This document shows positions 32,236-41,417 of a stretch of 46,536 nucleotides of DNA, piece after piece (within the stretch, counting starts at the first letter, position 1; the number at the start of each line of letters is the position of its first letter). The notes under the pieces were generated by a model, which was given only the letters and a program-made list of their open reading frames with translations, was not told the DNA's origin and ran no database searches. The DNA comes from an uncultured Clostridia bacterium (GTDB lineage Bacteria > Bacillota > Clostridia > TANB77 > CAG-508). The position numbers were made by a program, and so were the translations under genes. The DNA lies in NCBI GenBank assembly GCA_944388765.1, contig CALXKA010000007.1, positions 1 through 46,536 of the forward strand, given 5' to 3'.

Positions 32236-33678
32236 TTATTGTTTTGTTGGGATTCTTACAACAACTTCTGTACCTTGTCCAACTACACTTTTTATATCTA
32301 TACTTCCACCATTTTTATCTAAAATTTCTTTTGCTATTGAAAGACCTAATCCTGTTCCTCCCATTTCTCTTGTACGTGCTTTGTCTACACGATAAAATCT
32401 TTCAAATATTCTTGATAAATCTTCTTCTGGTATTCCTATTCCATTATCAAAAATTTTAATATATGCATCATTGTATACAAATCCAACATATATTTTTATT
32501 TCTCCACCTTCTTTTGTATATTTTATACTATTTGATAATATATTTAATACTACTCTTTCTATATCATATTTATCTGCATATACTGGTGGTACATCTGCTG
32601 TTACAAAACAATTAACAGTATGATTTTTCTTTTTTATTTCAATTGCTAATTTATCTTGACATTTTTTTACTAATTCACCTAAATCAAAAGACTCTTTTTG
32701 AGTTCTTGATTTGTTATTATCATATCTAGATAAAGTTAATAAATCTGTAACTAATTTTGCCATTCTTCTTGCTTCTGTTGCAATAACATTTAGAAATTTG
32801 TTTTGAGTTTCTTTATCATATTCTCCTTCTAATAAAGTATCTGCATATCCCATTATTGAAGTTATCGGAGTTTTTAATTCGTGTGATACATCTGCAACAA
32901 ATTCTTTTTGCATTGTATCTAGTTTTACATGTTCAGTTATATCTTGAATTACTGCAATTACTCCATCTGGTCTATCAGATTCATTTTTAAATGGTGCAAA
33001 AAAAACATTCATAAATTTGTCTTCAACCTGTATCCTTTGCTCCGTTGATGTCCAATTCTCTAAATAAATTATTTTCTCCATATTTATGTCTAATTTAAAT
33101 TTTTTAAAAATATCATCAAATGTATTATCTTCTGGTCTAATACTTAAAAATTTCTTTGCTGCTGGGTTTATTAATATTATTTCACCTTTCATATTAAATG
33201 CTATAATTCCATCTGTCATATGTAATAATATTGTTTCTATCTGATTTTTTTGGGTTGATACTTCACTTAATTTGTCTTTTAATTCAGTTGTCATTACTCC
33301 AAAAATATTTTCTAGGTCTCCCATATCATGATTTCTCTTTTTTCTAATTTTCTTTTTGTTGGTATTATCTTCTTCTGTGATTTTTTCTGCACTTTTTATT
33401 AATTTATTTATTGGATATATAACAAACTTTGATAATGCAATTGCTGCTATAATTCCAATAATCGCAAAAATTATTCCTGCTACTATTAAGGTTATTGATG
33501 TTCTTTGTTGTATTATGTTTAGAATTTCTTCAACTTGTACACTTGAAACTTGTCCATTTTCTACTTTTAAATTCAATAATTGAATTGAATTTAGAAAAGA
33601 AATTCCTAATCCACTTATTATTATAATACCTATTAAAAAGAAAATTAATATAATTTTAAATTGTATATTTTTAAACAT
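32236..33678 (-). CDS. WalK/PhoR-like sensor histidine kinase at the end of the dcw cluster
   Basis: 480 residues. Two membrane segments (about 8-30 and 62-82) enclose only some 30 outside residues. A HAMP-like linker (KFVIYPINKLIKSAEKITEED), a PAS domain (LLHMTDGIIAFNMKGEIILINPAA, about 151-174), and the kinase core follow: FVADVSHELKTPITSIMGYADTLL with the phospho-accepting His266, NILSNSIKYT, FDNGIGIPEED and GGTGLGLSIAKEIL. It resembles WalK/PhoR. It starts one base after murG and is therefore co-transcribed with wall-synthesis genes. No response regulator is encoded in the window, so its partner lies elsewhere. Confidence 0.9.
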   Translation of the reverse strand: MFKNIQFKIILIFFLIGIIIISGLGISFLNSIQLLNLKVENGQVSSVQVEEILNIIQQRTSITLIVAGIIFAIIGIIAAIALSKFVIYPINKLIKSAEKITEEDNTNKKKIRKKRNHDMGDLENIFGVMTTELKDKLSEVSTQKNQIETILLHMTDGIIAFNMKGEIILINPAAKKFLSIRPEDNTFDDIFKKFKLDINMEKIIYLENWTSTEQRIQVEDKFMNVFFAPFKNESDRPDGVIAVIQDITEHVKLDTMQKEFVADVSHELKTPITSIMGYADTLLEGEYDKETQNKFLNVIATEARRMAKLVTDLLTLSRYDNNKSRTQKESFDLGELVKKCQDKLAIEIKKKNHTVNCFVTADVPPVYADKYDIERVVLNILSNSIKYTKEGGEIKIYVGFVYNDAYIKIFDNGIGIPEEDLSRIFERFYRVDKARTREMGGTGLGLSIAKEILDKNGGSIDIKSVVGQGTEVVVRIPTKQ

Positions 33679-33679
33679 T

Positions 33680-34795
33680 TTATTTCACCAATCTTTTTAT
33701 TTCATTATAAATTTTTTCTTCTACATTTGATGTAGCAACTAATAAAGCCTTTTTGCCCATATTTTTTATTTTTTCTTTGTCTAATACGACTTTTTCTATT
33801 TCATTATTTAATTCTTTTCCTGCTAAGTTATCATTTAGTAAAATATTAGCTGCTCCTATATTTTCCAAAACCTTTGCATTATATAATTGATGATTGTGGC
33901 TAACATTAGGTAAAGGTATTAAAATTGATGGCTTCCCTAAATTTGCAATTTCTGTTACGGTCATTGCACCACTTCTTGCAACTATTAAATCTACTATATT
34001 CATTATTTCTTCCATATTATATATATATGGAACTATTTTCATATTTTCAATTTTATTAATATTTTTATTAATGTTTTCTAATTCCTCTTTAATTAGATCA
34101 TATTGTTTTGGTCCTGTTGCCCAGATAGTTTGATAATTCTTGTTTAAACTTTCTTTTATTATTTCTATAATAGAATCATTAATTTTTTTAGCTCCTTGAC
34201 TTCCACCAAAAATCAATACAGTTGGCTTTTCTATACTAAATCCATATTCTTTTAGCATTTTTTCTTTTTGTTCATTTGAGTAATCTATTTTCCTTATTTT
34301 TACAGGTGTACCTGTATATACTATCTTTTTAGCATTTTTTATTCTTGGAATTGCATCTTTAAATGATACTAATATTGTATCTGTATTTTTAGCTAGCATT
34401 TTTACTGCTTTTCCAGGAAAAGCATTGCTTTCATGCATAATTGTTGGTATCTTTAACTTATGTGCAGCAGTAATCGTTGCTCCACATATATATCCTCCTG
34501 TTCCAATTACTATATCTGGTTTAAATTCTTGTATTATTTTTTTAGCTTCTCCCAATCCTTTGAAAGTTTTATACATTTTTTTCAAATTTTCAATTGAAAT
34601 CTTTTTACTTAAACCATATGCATCAATTGTTTTTAATTCATATCCCGCTCTTGGAACTAAATCATTTTCTAATCCTCTTGTTGTTCCTATAAATATAATT
34701 TTTGAATCTTTTTCTTGTTTTTTTATCTCATTTGCAATTGCAAGTCCTGGATTAATATGACCTGCTGTTCCTGCTGCTGCAATTATAGCTTTCAT
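33680..34795 (-). CDS. murG: UDP-GlcNAc--lipid I GlcNAc transferase MurG
   Basis: 371 residues from ATG 34795, five bases after GGAGG. The frame is open 37 codons further upstream, but those codons are the tail of ftsW. MKAIIAAAGTAGHINPGLAIANEI has the lipid-binding Gly-rich loop, then IGTGGYICGATITAAHKLKIPTIMHESNAFPG, IFGGSQGAKKINDSI (second Gly-rich loop) and DLIVARSGAMTVTEIANLGKPSILIPLPNVSHNHQLYNA. It makes lipid II on the inner face of the membrane. Preceded by ftsW, followed one base later by the histidine kinase. Confidence 0.96.
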   Translation of the reverse strand: MKAIIAAAGTAGHINPGLAIANEIKKQEKDSKIIFIGTTRGLENDLVPRAGYELKTIDAYGLSKKISIENLKKMYKTFKGLGEAKKIIQEFKPDIVIGTGGYICGATITAAHKLKIPTIMHESNAFPGKAVKMLAKNTDTILVSFKDAIPRIKNAKKIVYTGTPVKIRKIDYSNEQKEKMLKEYGFSIEKPTVLIFGGSQGAKKINDSIIEIIKESLNKNYQTIWATGPKQYDLIKEELENINKNINKIENMKIVPYIYNMEEIMNIVDLIVARSGAMTVTEIANLGKPSILIPLPNVSHNHQLYNAKVLENIGAANILLNDNLAGKELNNEIEKVVLDKEKIKNMGKKALLVATSNVEEKIYNEIKRLVK

Positions 34796-34854
34796 TTTTA
34801 CCTCCAAACGAAGATTCTTGAATAAATCATCTTCTTTTCTTGTAAAAAGGGATT

Positions 34855-36003
34855 TTAAGTTCCGTCCTTTAATCCCTGCTCTTGATATATTTAATAATAT
34901 TCCCATTTCACATAGTAAAATAAATAAAGCACTTCCTCCGGTAACTAAAAAATGGTAATGGCATACCAGTTGCTGGCATAGATGATGTTACAACTGCTAC
35001 ATTTATTATTACTTGTATTCCTACTAATGCTGTTATTCCTATTGCAACTAAGCTTCCAAACATATCTGGTGCTCTCATTGCAATTAATACTCCTCTCCAA
35101 ATAAATATTGCAAATAGTATTAGAACTATTGCACATCCTATAAATCCTAGTTCTTCACCTAATATTGAAAATATAAAGTCATTATGTGGTTCTGGAATAT
35201 ACAAAAATTTTTGTTTACTTTCTCCGAAGCCCTACTCCAAATAATCCTCCTGATCCTATTGCATATAAACTTTGTATAACTTGCCATCCATCTCCTGTTG
35301 CATCTTTCCATGGATCTAAGAAAGTTATTACTCTTTGTAATCTATATGGTTCTTTTATAATTAAAAATATTAATGCTGGTATTCCTCCAACAACCCCTGT
35401 TGCTAAGAAATGCCAAAATTTACATCCTGCCATTATCATCATAACACTACATATTCCTATTATAACTACTGATGCACTAAAATGTGGTTCTAGTAGTAAT
35501 AAAACAATAATTGGTGCTAAAAGACATATATGTTTTAAAAAGCCTTTTCCATATTTAGATAATTCGTCTCTATTTTTCATTAATATTCCTGCATAAAATA
35601 TTATCATTAATAATTTTACAATTTCAGATGGCTGCACAGATAATGTCTCTGTTACATATATCCACCTTTTTGCTCCATTTACAGTTCTTCCTACAATTAA
35701 AACTAATGCTAATAAAATAAGAGCTATCCACCATGCATGTTTGTAAAATTTTTGATAAAATCTATAATCTATTTTTGATATAAATAGCATTGCAATAATT
35801 CCTAGAATTGCAAATATTAACTGTTTTGAAAAATATGAATAGCTATTACCACTTTCTGCTAAGGCTGATGGTGAACTTGCAGATAAAACCATTACTAATC
35901 CTATACACAATAGAAGTAATATAGTAATTAGTAATGTAAAATCTATTGGATTATTTAAAAAACTAGAAAAGCTTTTTTCTTTTTTTCTTTTTTTTACAGC
36001 CAT
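34855..36003 (-). CDS. ftsW: FtsW glycosyltransferase (SEDS), requires three +1 shifts at CGG
   Basis: Reading from ATG 36003 gives 259 codons of clean FtsW (DPWKDATGDGWQVIQS, SGGLFGVGL), then CGG and a stop four codons on. Skipping C 35226 restores GESKQKFLYIPEPHNDFIFS and runs 95 codons to MPLPFFSY, where CGG appears again; skipping C 34940 restores GGSALFILLCEMGILLNISRAG. Twenty-five codons on, skipping C 34864 gives KGGT and TAA at 34855. The sum is 381 residues, normal for FtsW, about ten membrane segments. FtsW polymerises septal peptidoglycan and is essential. Without the third shift the frame runs into murG without a stop. Confidence 0.87.
34864..34864 (-). other. +1 frameshift site, CGG before Gly380 of FtsW (termination site)
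   Basis: Context AAA GGA C GGA ACT TAA. Skipping C brings the stop codon into frame two codons later; not skipping it leads into the murG frame. Confidence 0.65.
34940..34940 (-). other. +1 frameshift site, CGG before Gly355 of FtsW
   Basis: Context AGT TAC C GGA GGA AGT, the conserved SYGGS motif. The zero frame stops eleven codons on. Confidence 0.82.
35226..35226 (-). other. +1 frameshift site, CGG before Gly260 of FtsW
   Basis: Context GGG CTT C GGA GAA AGT, inside the conserved GVGLGESKQK motif. The zero frame stops after CGG AGA AAG. Confidence 0.85.
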
Positions 36004-36072
36004 TTTTTCTTCCTTTCTTCTTTCTTCTGTAAAAACTTTTGTACTATATTAATTTATATTTCATTTTATAAA

Positions 36073-37056
36073 TTATATTACAATATTTAATCCTATAATG
36101 CATAATACTAATGTAATAGCACTAAACACAATTACTACTTTACTTTCTTTCCATCCAGACAATTCATAATGATGGTGCAATGGTGCCATTTTAAATACTC
36201 TATTTCCTGTTTTCTTAAAATATGTTACTTGTATAATAACAGATAGAGTTTCTAGTACAGGTACTAATGCAATAATTATTAATAGTAATGGCATTTTTAT
36301 ATATAATGCCATTGCAGAAATTACACCACCTAATAATAATGATCCTGTATCTCCCATAAAAACTTTTGCTGGATGTAAATTGAACATTAAAAAACCTAAT
36401 ATTGTTCCTATAACTATGCTTCCAAATACTCCTAGTTCTCTTGATCCAAATAATATTCCTATAACAGTTAGGCATGTAATTATGATTGCTGATACACTAG
36501 ATGATAACCCATCTATTCCATCTGTTAAGTTTATTGCATTTGTTGTAGCTAAAATAACTATTATTGCAAAAGGTATATATATATATACTGGTAATGATAT
36601 GTATTGCTTTATTATCGGAATATATGTATCTGTTCCAATATTTAAAGCATAGACTAAGTAAACTACATAAGCAACTGAAATAATTAATAATCCTAACATT
36701 TTATAACTTGGCTTTAATCCTTTTGTGTTTTTTAATACTAATTTTTTAAAATCATCAATAAATCCAATTAAACCAAAACCTATACTTACTAAAAGCAATG
36801 GTAATATATTATTTGCTATATTGTTTTGCCCCTTTGCCGTAAAATAAATATATGTACCAGTCACAACTATAATCATTGTTATAATCATTATAATTCCACC
36901 CATTGTAGGTGTTCCTTGTTTTTTTAAATGTGATTTTGGTCCATCATCTCTTTCAATTTGACCAACTTTCAATCTTTTTAGTATTGGTATGATAATAAAA
37001 CCTAATATAATTGTTATGATAAACGCTATTACTAACAAGCTTGTTTCTACCTTCAT
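36073..37056 (-). CDS. mraY: Phospho-MurNAc-pentapeptide translocase MraY
   Basis: 327 residues with about ten membrane segments. Active-site motifs are DDGPKSHLKKQGTPTMGG near residues 37-54, FIDDFKKLVLKNTKGLKP near 105, NAINLTDGIDGLSSSVSA near 172-188 with the catalytic Asp, and HPAKVFMGDTGSLLLGG and APLHHHYELSGWKESKVV near 230-310. It makes lipid I from UDP-MurNAc-pentapeptide and undecaprenyl phosphate. It lies 38 bases after murE; murF, often between them, is absent. Confidence 0.96.
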   Translation of the reverse strand: MKVETSLLVIAFIITIILGFIIIPILKRLKVGQIERDDGPKSHLKKQGTPTMGGIIMIITMIIVVTGTYIYFTAKGQNNIANNILPLLLVSIGFGLIGFIDDFKKLVLKNTKGLKPSYKMLGLLIISVAYVVYLVYALNIGTDTYIPIIKQYISLPVYIYIPFAIIVILATTNAINLTDGIDGLSSSVSAIIITCLTVIGILFGSRELGVFGSIVIGTILGFLMFNLHPAKVFMGDTGSLLLGGVISAMALYIKMPLLLIIIALVPVLETLSVIIQVTYFKKTGNRVFKMAPLHHHYELSGWKESKVVIVFSAITLVLCIIGLNIVI

Positions 37057-37094
37057 TTTATCAAACCTTTCTTATTAATTCTAATCTTCCGTTT

Positions 37095-38591
37095 TTATTT
37101 CTTTTTATTTTCTTTTTCTTGTTCAATTTCTTCTATTAAGTCTTTGACTATAACTCTTTCATCAAAAGGATGTTTAACTCCATTTATTTCTTGATAAGGT
37201 TCATGGCCTTTTCCTGCTAAAACTATTATATCTCTTTTGGTTGCCATTTTTATTGCTTCTTTAATAGCCTCTGTTCTATCTACAACTACTTTATATTTTC
37301 CTTTTGTTTTTTTCATTCCTTCTTCTATCTGTTCAACTATTTTTTCAGGATCTTCTGTTCTTGGATTATCAGAAGTTATGAATGTAAAATCAGCTACTCT
37401 TCCAGATATTTCTCCCATTATTGGTCTTTTACTGCTGTCTCTATCTCCACCACACCCAAATACTGAAATTACTTTTCCTCTTGTATAACTTTTTACTGCT
37501 TGTAATATATTTTGTAGGCTTTCTGGTGAATGTGCATAATCTATCATGATTGGTATTTCTAATTTATTATCTACTAATTCAGATCTTCCTGGAACTCTAA
37601 CTTCTAATAAAGCTTCTTTTATGATTTCAGGAGAAATTCCAAATTTTTGTGCAACACAAATAGCTGCAAGTGAATTATATACACTAAATCTACCTGGTAT
37701 TCCAGTTTTTACTCTTTCATTTTTATCTGTTATTTTAACTTTAAAATCAACATATGAATTAGTTATTGTAATGTCTTTTGCAAGTAATTTAGCATAATTA
37801 TCAATTCCATATGTAGTTATATCATTATCTGGGAACATTCCTGGTATTTTTGCTCCATGTAAATCATCTGTATTTACAATTCCTACCTTACACATATTAA
37901 ATAGTTTTAGTTTTGATTGGAAATAATCTTGCATATCTGGATGTTCATTTTTGCTAATATGGTCTTCCGAAAAATTAGTGAATAATACTATGTCAAACTC
38001 ACATCCATCTACTCTATGTAACTTTAAGCTTTGTGAAGAAACTTCCATTACAGCTACTTCTACTCCTTCTTTTACCATTTGTGCAAAAGTTTGTTGTAAT
38101 TCTAATCCCTCTGGTGTTGTTCTATCACTATCTTTAATTTTCTTACCATTAATATATGTAGCAATTGTTCCAATTAATCCTACTTTTTTTCCTGCTTTTT
38201 CTAAAATTTCTTTTATCATAAATGTTGTTGTAGTTTTGCCTTTTGTTCCTGTTACTCCTATTAATTTGAATCTTTTTGATGGATTTCCGTAGAAATTACT
38301 TGCTGTAATTGCTAATGCTCTTCTTGTATTATGGCTCATTATCACAGTAATATTTTCTGGAATTTTTAATTCCTTTAAATTGCACCCTTCTTCTACCATT
38401 ACTGCTACTGCACCATTTTCAATTGCATTTTCCACATATTGATGTCCATCTGTTGAAAATCCCTTTATTGCGATAAATAAATATCCATCTTTTACATTAT
38501 TTGAATTATTTTCTATTCCTTTTATTTCTAGATCAAGTGTACCTTTCACTTTTAATCCTTCTAACCCTAGTAAAATTTCTTTTAACTCCAT
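37095..38591 (-). CDS. murE: UDP-MurNAc-L-Ala-D-Glu--meso-diaminopimelate ligase
   Basis: 498 residues, normal length. The ATP loop is GVTGTKGKTTTTFMIKEIL near residues 112-130. TTPEGLELQQTFAQM and MEVSSQSLKLHRVDGCEFDIVLFTNFSEDH are MurE-type. The amino-acid specificity motif is SDNPRTEDPEKI near 405-416, where DNPR indicates meso-diaminopimelate. The peptidoglycan is therefore probably A1-gamma meso-DAP. Cytoplasmic. The CGG-free arginine codons agree with the rest of the cluster. It begins 197 bases after pyrI, in a gap holding only AT-rich sequence and a weak TATAAT. Confidence 0.96.
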   Translation of the reverse strand: MELKEILLGLEGLKVKGTLDLEIKGIENNSNNVKDGYLFIAIKGFSTDGHQYVENAIENGAVAVMVEEGCNLKELKIPENITVIMSHNTRRALAITASNFYGNPSKRFKLIGVTGTKGKTTTTFMIKEILEKAGKKVGLIGTIATYINGKKIKDSDRTTPEGLELQQTFAQMVKEGVEVAVMEVSSQSLKLHRVDGCEFDIVLFTNFSEDHISKNEHPDMQDYFQSKLKLFNMCKVGIVNTDDLHGAKIPGMFPDNDITTYGIDNYAKLLAKDITITNSYVDFKVKITDKNERVKTGIPGRFSVYNSLAAICVAQKFGISPEIIKEALLEVRVPGRSELVDNKLEIPIMIDYAHSPESLQNILQAVKSYTRGKVISVFGCGGDRDSSKRPIMGEISGRVADFTFITSDNPRTEDPEKIVEQIEEGMKKTKGKYKVVVDRTEAIKEAIKMATKRDIIVLAGKGHEPYQEINGVKHPFDERVIVKDLIEEIEQEKENKKK

Positions 38592-38788
38592 TTTTTTATC
38601 ATTCCCTTCAATTTTCTACATTTATTTTATGCACAAAATTTGATTTTCTACATTATATAACTAAATCCCATTTTTGTATAGTATTTTTCAAAAAAAATCC
38701 CTTGATATCAATATAATTACTTCTATTATATAATATTAAGAGATTTAATTTTTATTCTTTTATAAATTATATTTTATTATTGAAATAT

Positions 38789-39205
38789 TTATTTCAAGCT
38801 CATTTCACAGTACTTACAACGATATGTTTGTTTTTCTTTATTTGTCAATATAAATATTTGATCTAATTCCTTTTCTTGTGAAGTTATACATCTTGGATTT
38901 TGGCATTTAGCAATATTTACAATTTTCTCAGGTAAATTTGCATGAAATTTTTTTATTATCTTATTGTCTTTTACAATGTTTATGGTTATATTTTGATCTA
39001 AAAATCCTATCATGTCTATATTAACTTCAAAATCTTTATCTATTTTTATAATATCTTTTCTTCCCATTTTTTTACTTTTAGCATTTGTAATAACAGCAAC
39101 TGAACAATCTAATTCATTTAGATTTAAAGCTTCATATATATCCATTCCTTTTTTCGCTTTTATATGGTCAATAACAATACCATTTTTTATACTATCTATA
39201 TTCAT
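38789..39205 (-). CDS. pyrI: Aspartate carbamoyltransferase regulatory subunit
   Basis: 138 residues. IKNGIVIDHIKAKKGMDIYEALNL matches the allosteric nucleotide-binding domain, and the C-terminal zinc domain has CQNPRCIT and YRCKYCEM, the four Cys of PyrI. It binds CTP/ATP and regulates PyrB; this two-subunit enzyme occurs in enterobacteria, archaea and many Clostridia. It starts 13 bases after pyrB. Its place inside the dcw cluster is unusual. Confidence 0.94.
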   Translation of the reverse strand: MNIDSIKNGIVIDHIKAKKGMDIYEALNLNELDCSVAVITNAKSKKMGRKDIIKIDKDFEVNIDMIGFLDQNITINIVKDNKIIKKFHANLPEKIVNIAKCQNPRCITSQEKELDQIFILTNKEKQTYRCKYCEMSLK

Positions 39206-39218
39206 ATTTATTCCTCCA

Positions 39219-40133
39219 TTAATCTATTTCCAATAATTTTAAAATCAATGCCATTCTGATATATTTTCCATTTTCTGCTTGTCTAAAATATGCTGCTCTT
39301 GGATCATCATCTACATCTACGGATATTTCATTTACTCTTGGTAATGGGTGCATAATACATAAATCTTTTTTGGCTTTTTCCAATTTTTCTTTATTTAAAA
39401 TGTAATAATCTTTTAGTCTTATGTAATCTTCTTCATTGAAAAATCTTTCTTTTTGAACTCTTGTCATGTATAAGATATCTAATTTATCTATATATTTCTC
39501 TATATCACTTGTTTCAATCCATTCTAAATTGTTTTTCTCTAATACTTCTTTTTTCAAATATTCTGGTATTTTTAGTTCATTTGGCGATATCAGAACAAAT
39601 TTTATGTTTTTATATCTTGACATTGCTGTAATTAATGAATGTACTGTTCTTCCAAATTTCAAATCTCCACATAATCCGATTGTTAGATTTTCAAGTCTTC
39701 CTTTTTCTCTTTGTATGGTTAATAAGTCTGTTAAAGTTTGTGTTGGATGGTTATGTCCTCCATCTCCTGCATTTATTACTGGTACTATTGATTTCAATGA
39801 TGCAACTAATGGTGCTCCTTCTTTTGGATGTCTCATTGCAATTATATCTGCATAGCATCCAATTACTCTAATTGTATCTGATACACTTTCTCCTTTTGAT
39901 GCTGAACTTGTGTCTGCTGATGAAAATCCTAATACATTTCCTCCTAATTCCATCATTGCTGCTTCAAAACTAAGTCTTGTTCTTGTACTTGGTTCAAAAA
40001 ATAAAGTAGCTAATTTTTTTCCATTACATTTATGAGAATATTTCTCTTTGTTTTGGATAATATCATTAGCTACTTTTATTAATTCGTTAATTTCTTGTAC
40101 TGATAAATTTTTGATATCAATTAAATGTTTCAT
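39219..40133 (-). CDS. pyrB: Aspartate carbamoyltransferase catalytic subunit
   Basis: 304 residues from ATG 40133, six bases after GGAAG; a longer open frame upstream overlaps the rdgB end. [21 protein letters not shown] near residues 49-69 binds carbamoyl phosphate, [17 protein letters not shown] follows, and [26 protein letters not shown] and [18 protein letters not shown] complete the active site. It makes carbamoyl aspartate for pyrimidine synthesis. In operon with pyrI, downstream of rdgB. Confidence 0.96.
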   Translation of the reverse strand: MKHLIDIKNLSVQEINELIKVANDIIQNKEKYSHKCNGKKLATLFFEPSTRTRLSFEAAMMELGGNVLGFSSADTSSASKGESVSDTIRVIGCYADIIAMRHPKEGAPLVASLKSIVPVINAGDGGHNHPTQTLTDLLTIQREKGRLENLTIGLCGDLKFGRTVHSLITAMSRYKNIKFVLISPNELKIPEYLKKEVLEKNNLEWIETSDIEKYIDKLDILYMTRVQKERFFNEEDYIRLKDYYILNKEKLEKAKKDLCIMHPLPRVNEISVDVDDDPRAAYFRQAENGKYIRMALILKLLEID

Positions 40134-40188
40134 ATTTTTCTTCCTTTCTCTATTTTCTTTTATTTTTATCAAAAAAAAGAACATCTTG

Positions 40189-40767
40189 TCAAGATATTCT
40201 CAATTTGTTTTTCAAATTTTCTAAAGCAATTTTTCTAGCACTTATTTTGTTTTTTTCTTCTTTTGTTAATTCTGCCAACGTTTTTCCGTTTTCTAATTCG
40301 AATATTTCATCAAATCCAAAACCATTTTCTCCTCTTATATTTTTTGCTACATAGCCATTAATACTTCCTTGTGCAGAAATTGTATTATTACCATCTGAGA
40401 TGGCTATTGCTGTTACAAACCTTATTTTCCTTTTTTCTTTTGGTACATTTTTTAATTTATCCAAAATGGCCATATTTCTTTCTCTATCTGTTCCCTCGTG
40501 CCATCTTTTTGTATATACTCCTGGAAATCCATTTAAATATTCTATTTCTATCCCAGAATCATCTGCTAAACATTTTTTTCCTTTTAATTTTTGTGATATT
40601 ATTTCCGCTTTTTTTATAGCATTTTTTTCAAAAGTATTTTGATCTTCTTTAACATTTATTTCAATTCCTATTTCTTTCATTGATATTATTATATATTCAT
40701 TTAAAATTTCTTGTACTTCTTTTATTTTTCCTTCATTATTTGAAGCTATAACAATTTCTTCTTTCAT
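40189..40767 (-). CDS. rdgB: XTP/dITP diphosphatase (RdgB/HAM1)
   Basis: 192 residues. [16 protein letters not shown] near 6-21 is the substrate loop, [23 protein letters not shown] near 66-88 carries the metal-binding Asp pair and FPGVYTKRW, and [19 protein letters not shown] with [14 protein letters not shown] complete the family signature. It removes ITP, dITP and XTP. Ten bases after the NUDIX gene and 55 before the pyrB start. In Clostridia rdgB is more often near rph or a YfcE phosphatase. Confidence 0.93.
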   Translation of the reverse strand: MKEEIVIASNNEGKIKEVQEILNEYIIISMKEIGIEINVKEDQNTFEKNAIKKAEIISQKLKGKKCLADDSGIEIEYLNGFPGVYTKRWHEGTDRERNMAILDKLKNVPKEKRKIRFVTAIAISDGNNTISAQGSINGYVAKNIRGENGFGFDEIFELENGKTLAELTKEEKNKISARKIALENLKNKLRIS

Positions 40768-40777
40768 ATATTATCTC

Positions 40778-41341
40778 CTAAAACTTTTCTTTAAATAATT
40801 TTTCGTTTAATTTATTATATATTGGTTTCATTTTATTTTCATTTGTAATTTCCATAACCTTATTTATATCTATCCATCTAATATCACTATTCTCATCTTT
40901 TTTTATTTTTAAAGTTTCTTTTTCATCAGCTTCTAATAAATAGCAACAATCCAAATGCAGATGTGAAGATATAAAGTTTCTATTTTTTATATGACTTTCT
41001 ACTGTTATTATTTGAATTCCAAATATTCCATCACCTAACAATTTTATATTATTTAATCCTGTTTCTTCATGTGCTTCTTTTATCGCAACATGTGATAAAT
41101 TACTATCTCCATCAGCATGTCCACCTGTCCAACACCAAGATTTATATATATTATGATAAATCATTAATACTTTTGTTCTTTCTTTATTTACTATCCAATT
41201 GGATGCTGTAAAATGACACATTTTATTTTTTCTTGTTAATACGTCTTTAAATGTATCAATATATTCAAGTATTAATTCTTTATCACTTCTTTCTTGTTCA
41301 TTATATGGTATATATTTTTCTATTTGTTCTTTTAATTTCAT
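40778..41341 (-). CDS. NUDIX hydrolase
   Basis: 187 residues. The Nudix box GHADGDSNLSHVAIKEAHEETGL (about residues 75-97) deviates slightly from GX5EX7REUXEEXGU: the second block reads KEAHEETGL, with the catalytic Glu residues kept. An N-terminal helical region (ILEYIDTFKDVLTRKNKMCHFTASNWIVN) and FISSHLHLDCCYLLEADEKE suggest the family of small Nudix enzymes acting on nucleoside diphosphate derivatives. The substrate is unknown. GGTAGGGA precedes the ATG. It leads NUDIX-rdgB-pyrB-pyrI. Confidence 0.88.
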   Translation of the reverse strand: MKLKEQIEKYIPYNEQERSDKELILEYIDTFKDVLTRKNKMCHFTASNWIVNKERTKVLMIYHNIYKSWCWTGGHADGDSNLSHVAIKEAHEETGLNNIKLLGDGIFGIQIITVESHIKNRNFISSHLHLDCCYLLEADEKETLKIKKDENSDIRWIDINKVMEITNENKMKPIYNKLNEKLFKEKF

Positions 41342-41362
41342 TATTATTCCCTACCTTTTTAT

Positions 41363-41391
41363 ATAATATCATAAAAAGTTATGCTATACAA
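41363..41391 (-). promoter_or_regulatory. Promoter of NUDIX-rdgB-pyrBI
   Basis: TTGTAT (41391-41386) and TATTAT (41368-41363), 17-base spacer, overlapping the PBP terminator. Confidence 0.55.
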
Positions 41392-41409
41392 TTATATAAC
41401 ATAACTTTT
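41374..41409 (-). terminator. Terminator after the PBP gene
   Basis: AAAAGTTATG (41374-41383) and CATAACTTTT (41400-41409) form a 10-bp stem with an AT-rich inner part, T-rich on the minus strand. Confidence 0.75.
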
Positions 41410-41417
41410 ATTTTCAT

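Noticed and set aside
34801..34813. Placing the third ftsW shift at CTTCGTTTGG (C 34810)
   Set aside because: It would also produce a stop, but the site at 34864 fits the same C-GGA pattern as the others and gives a stop with normal FtsW length.
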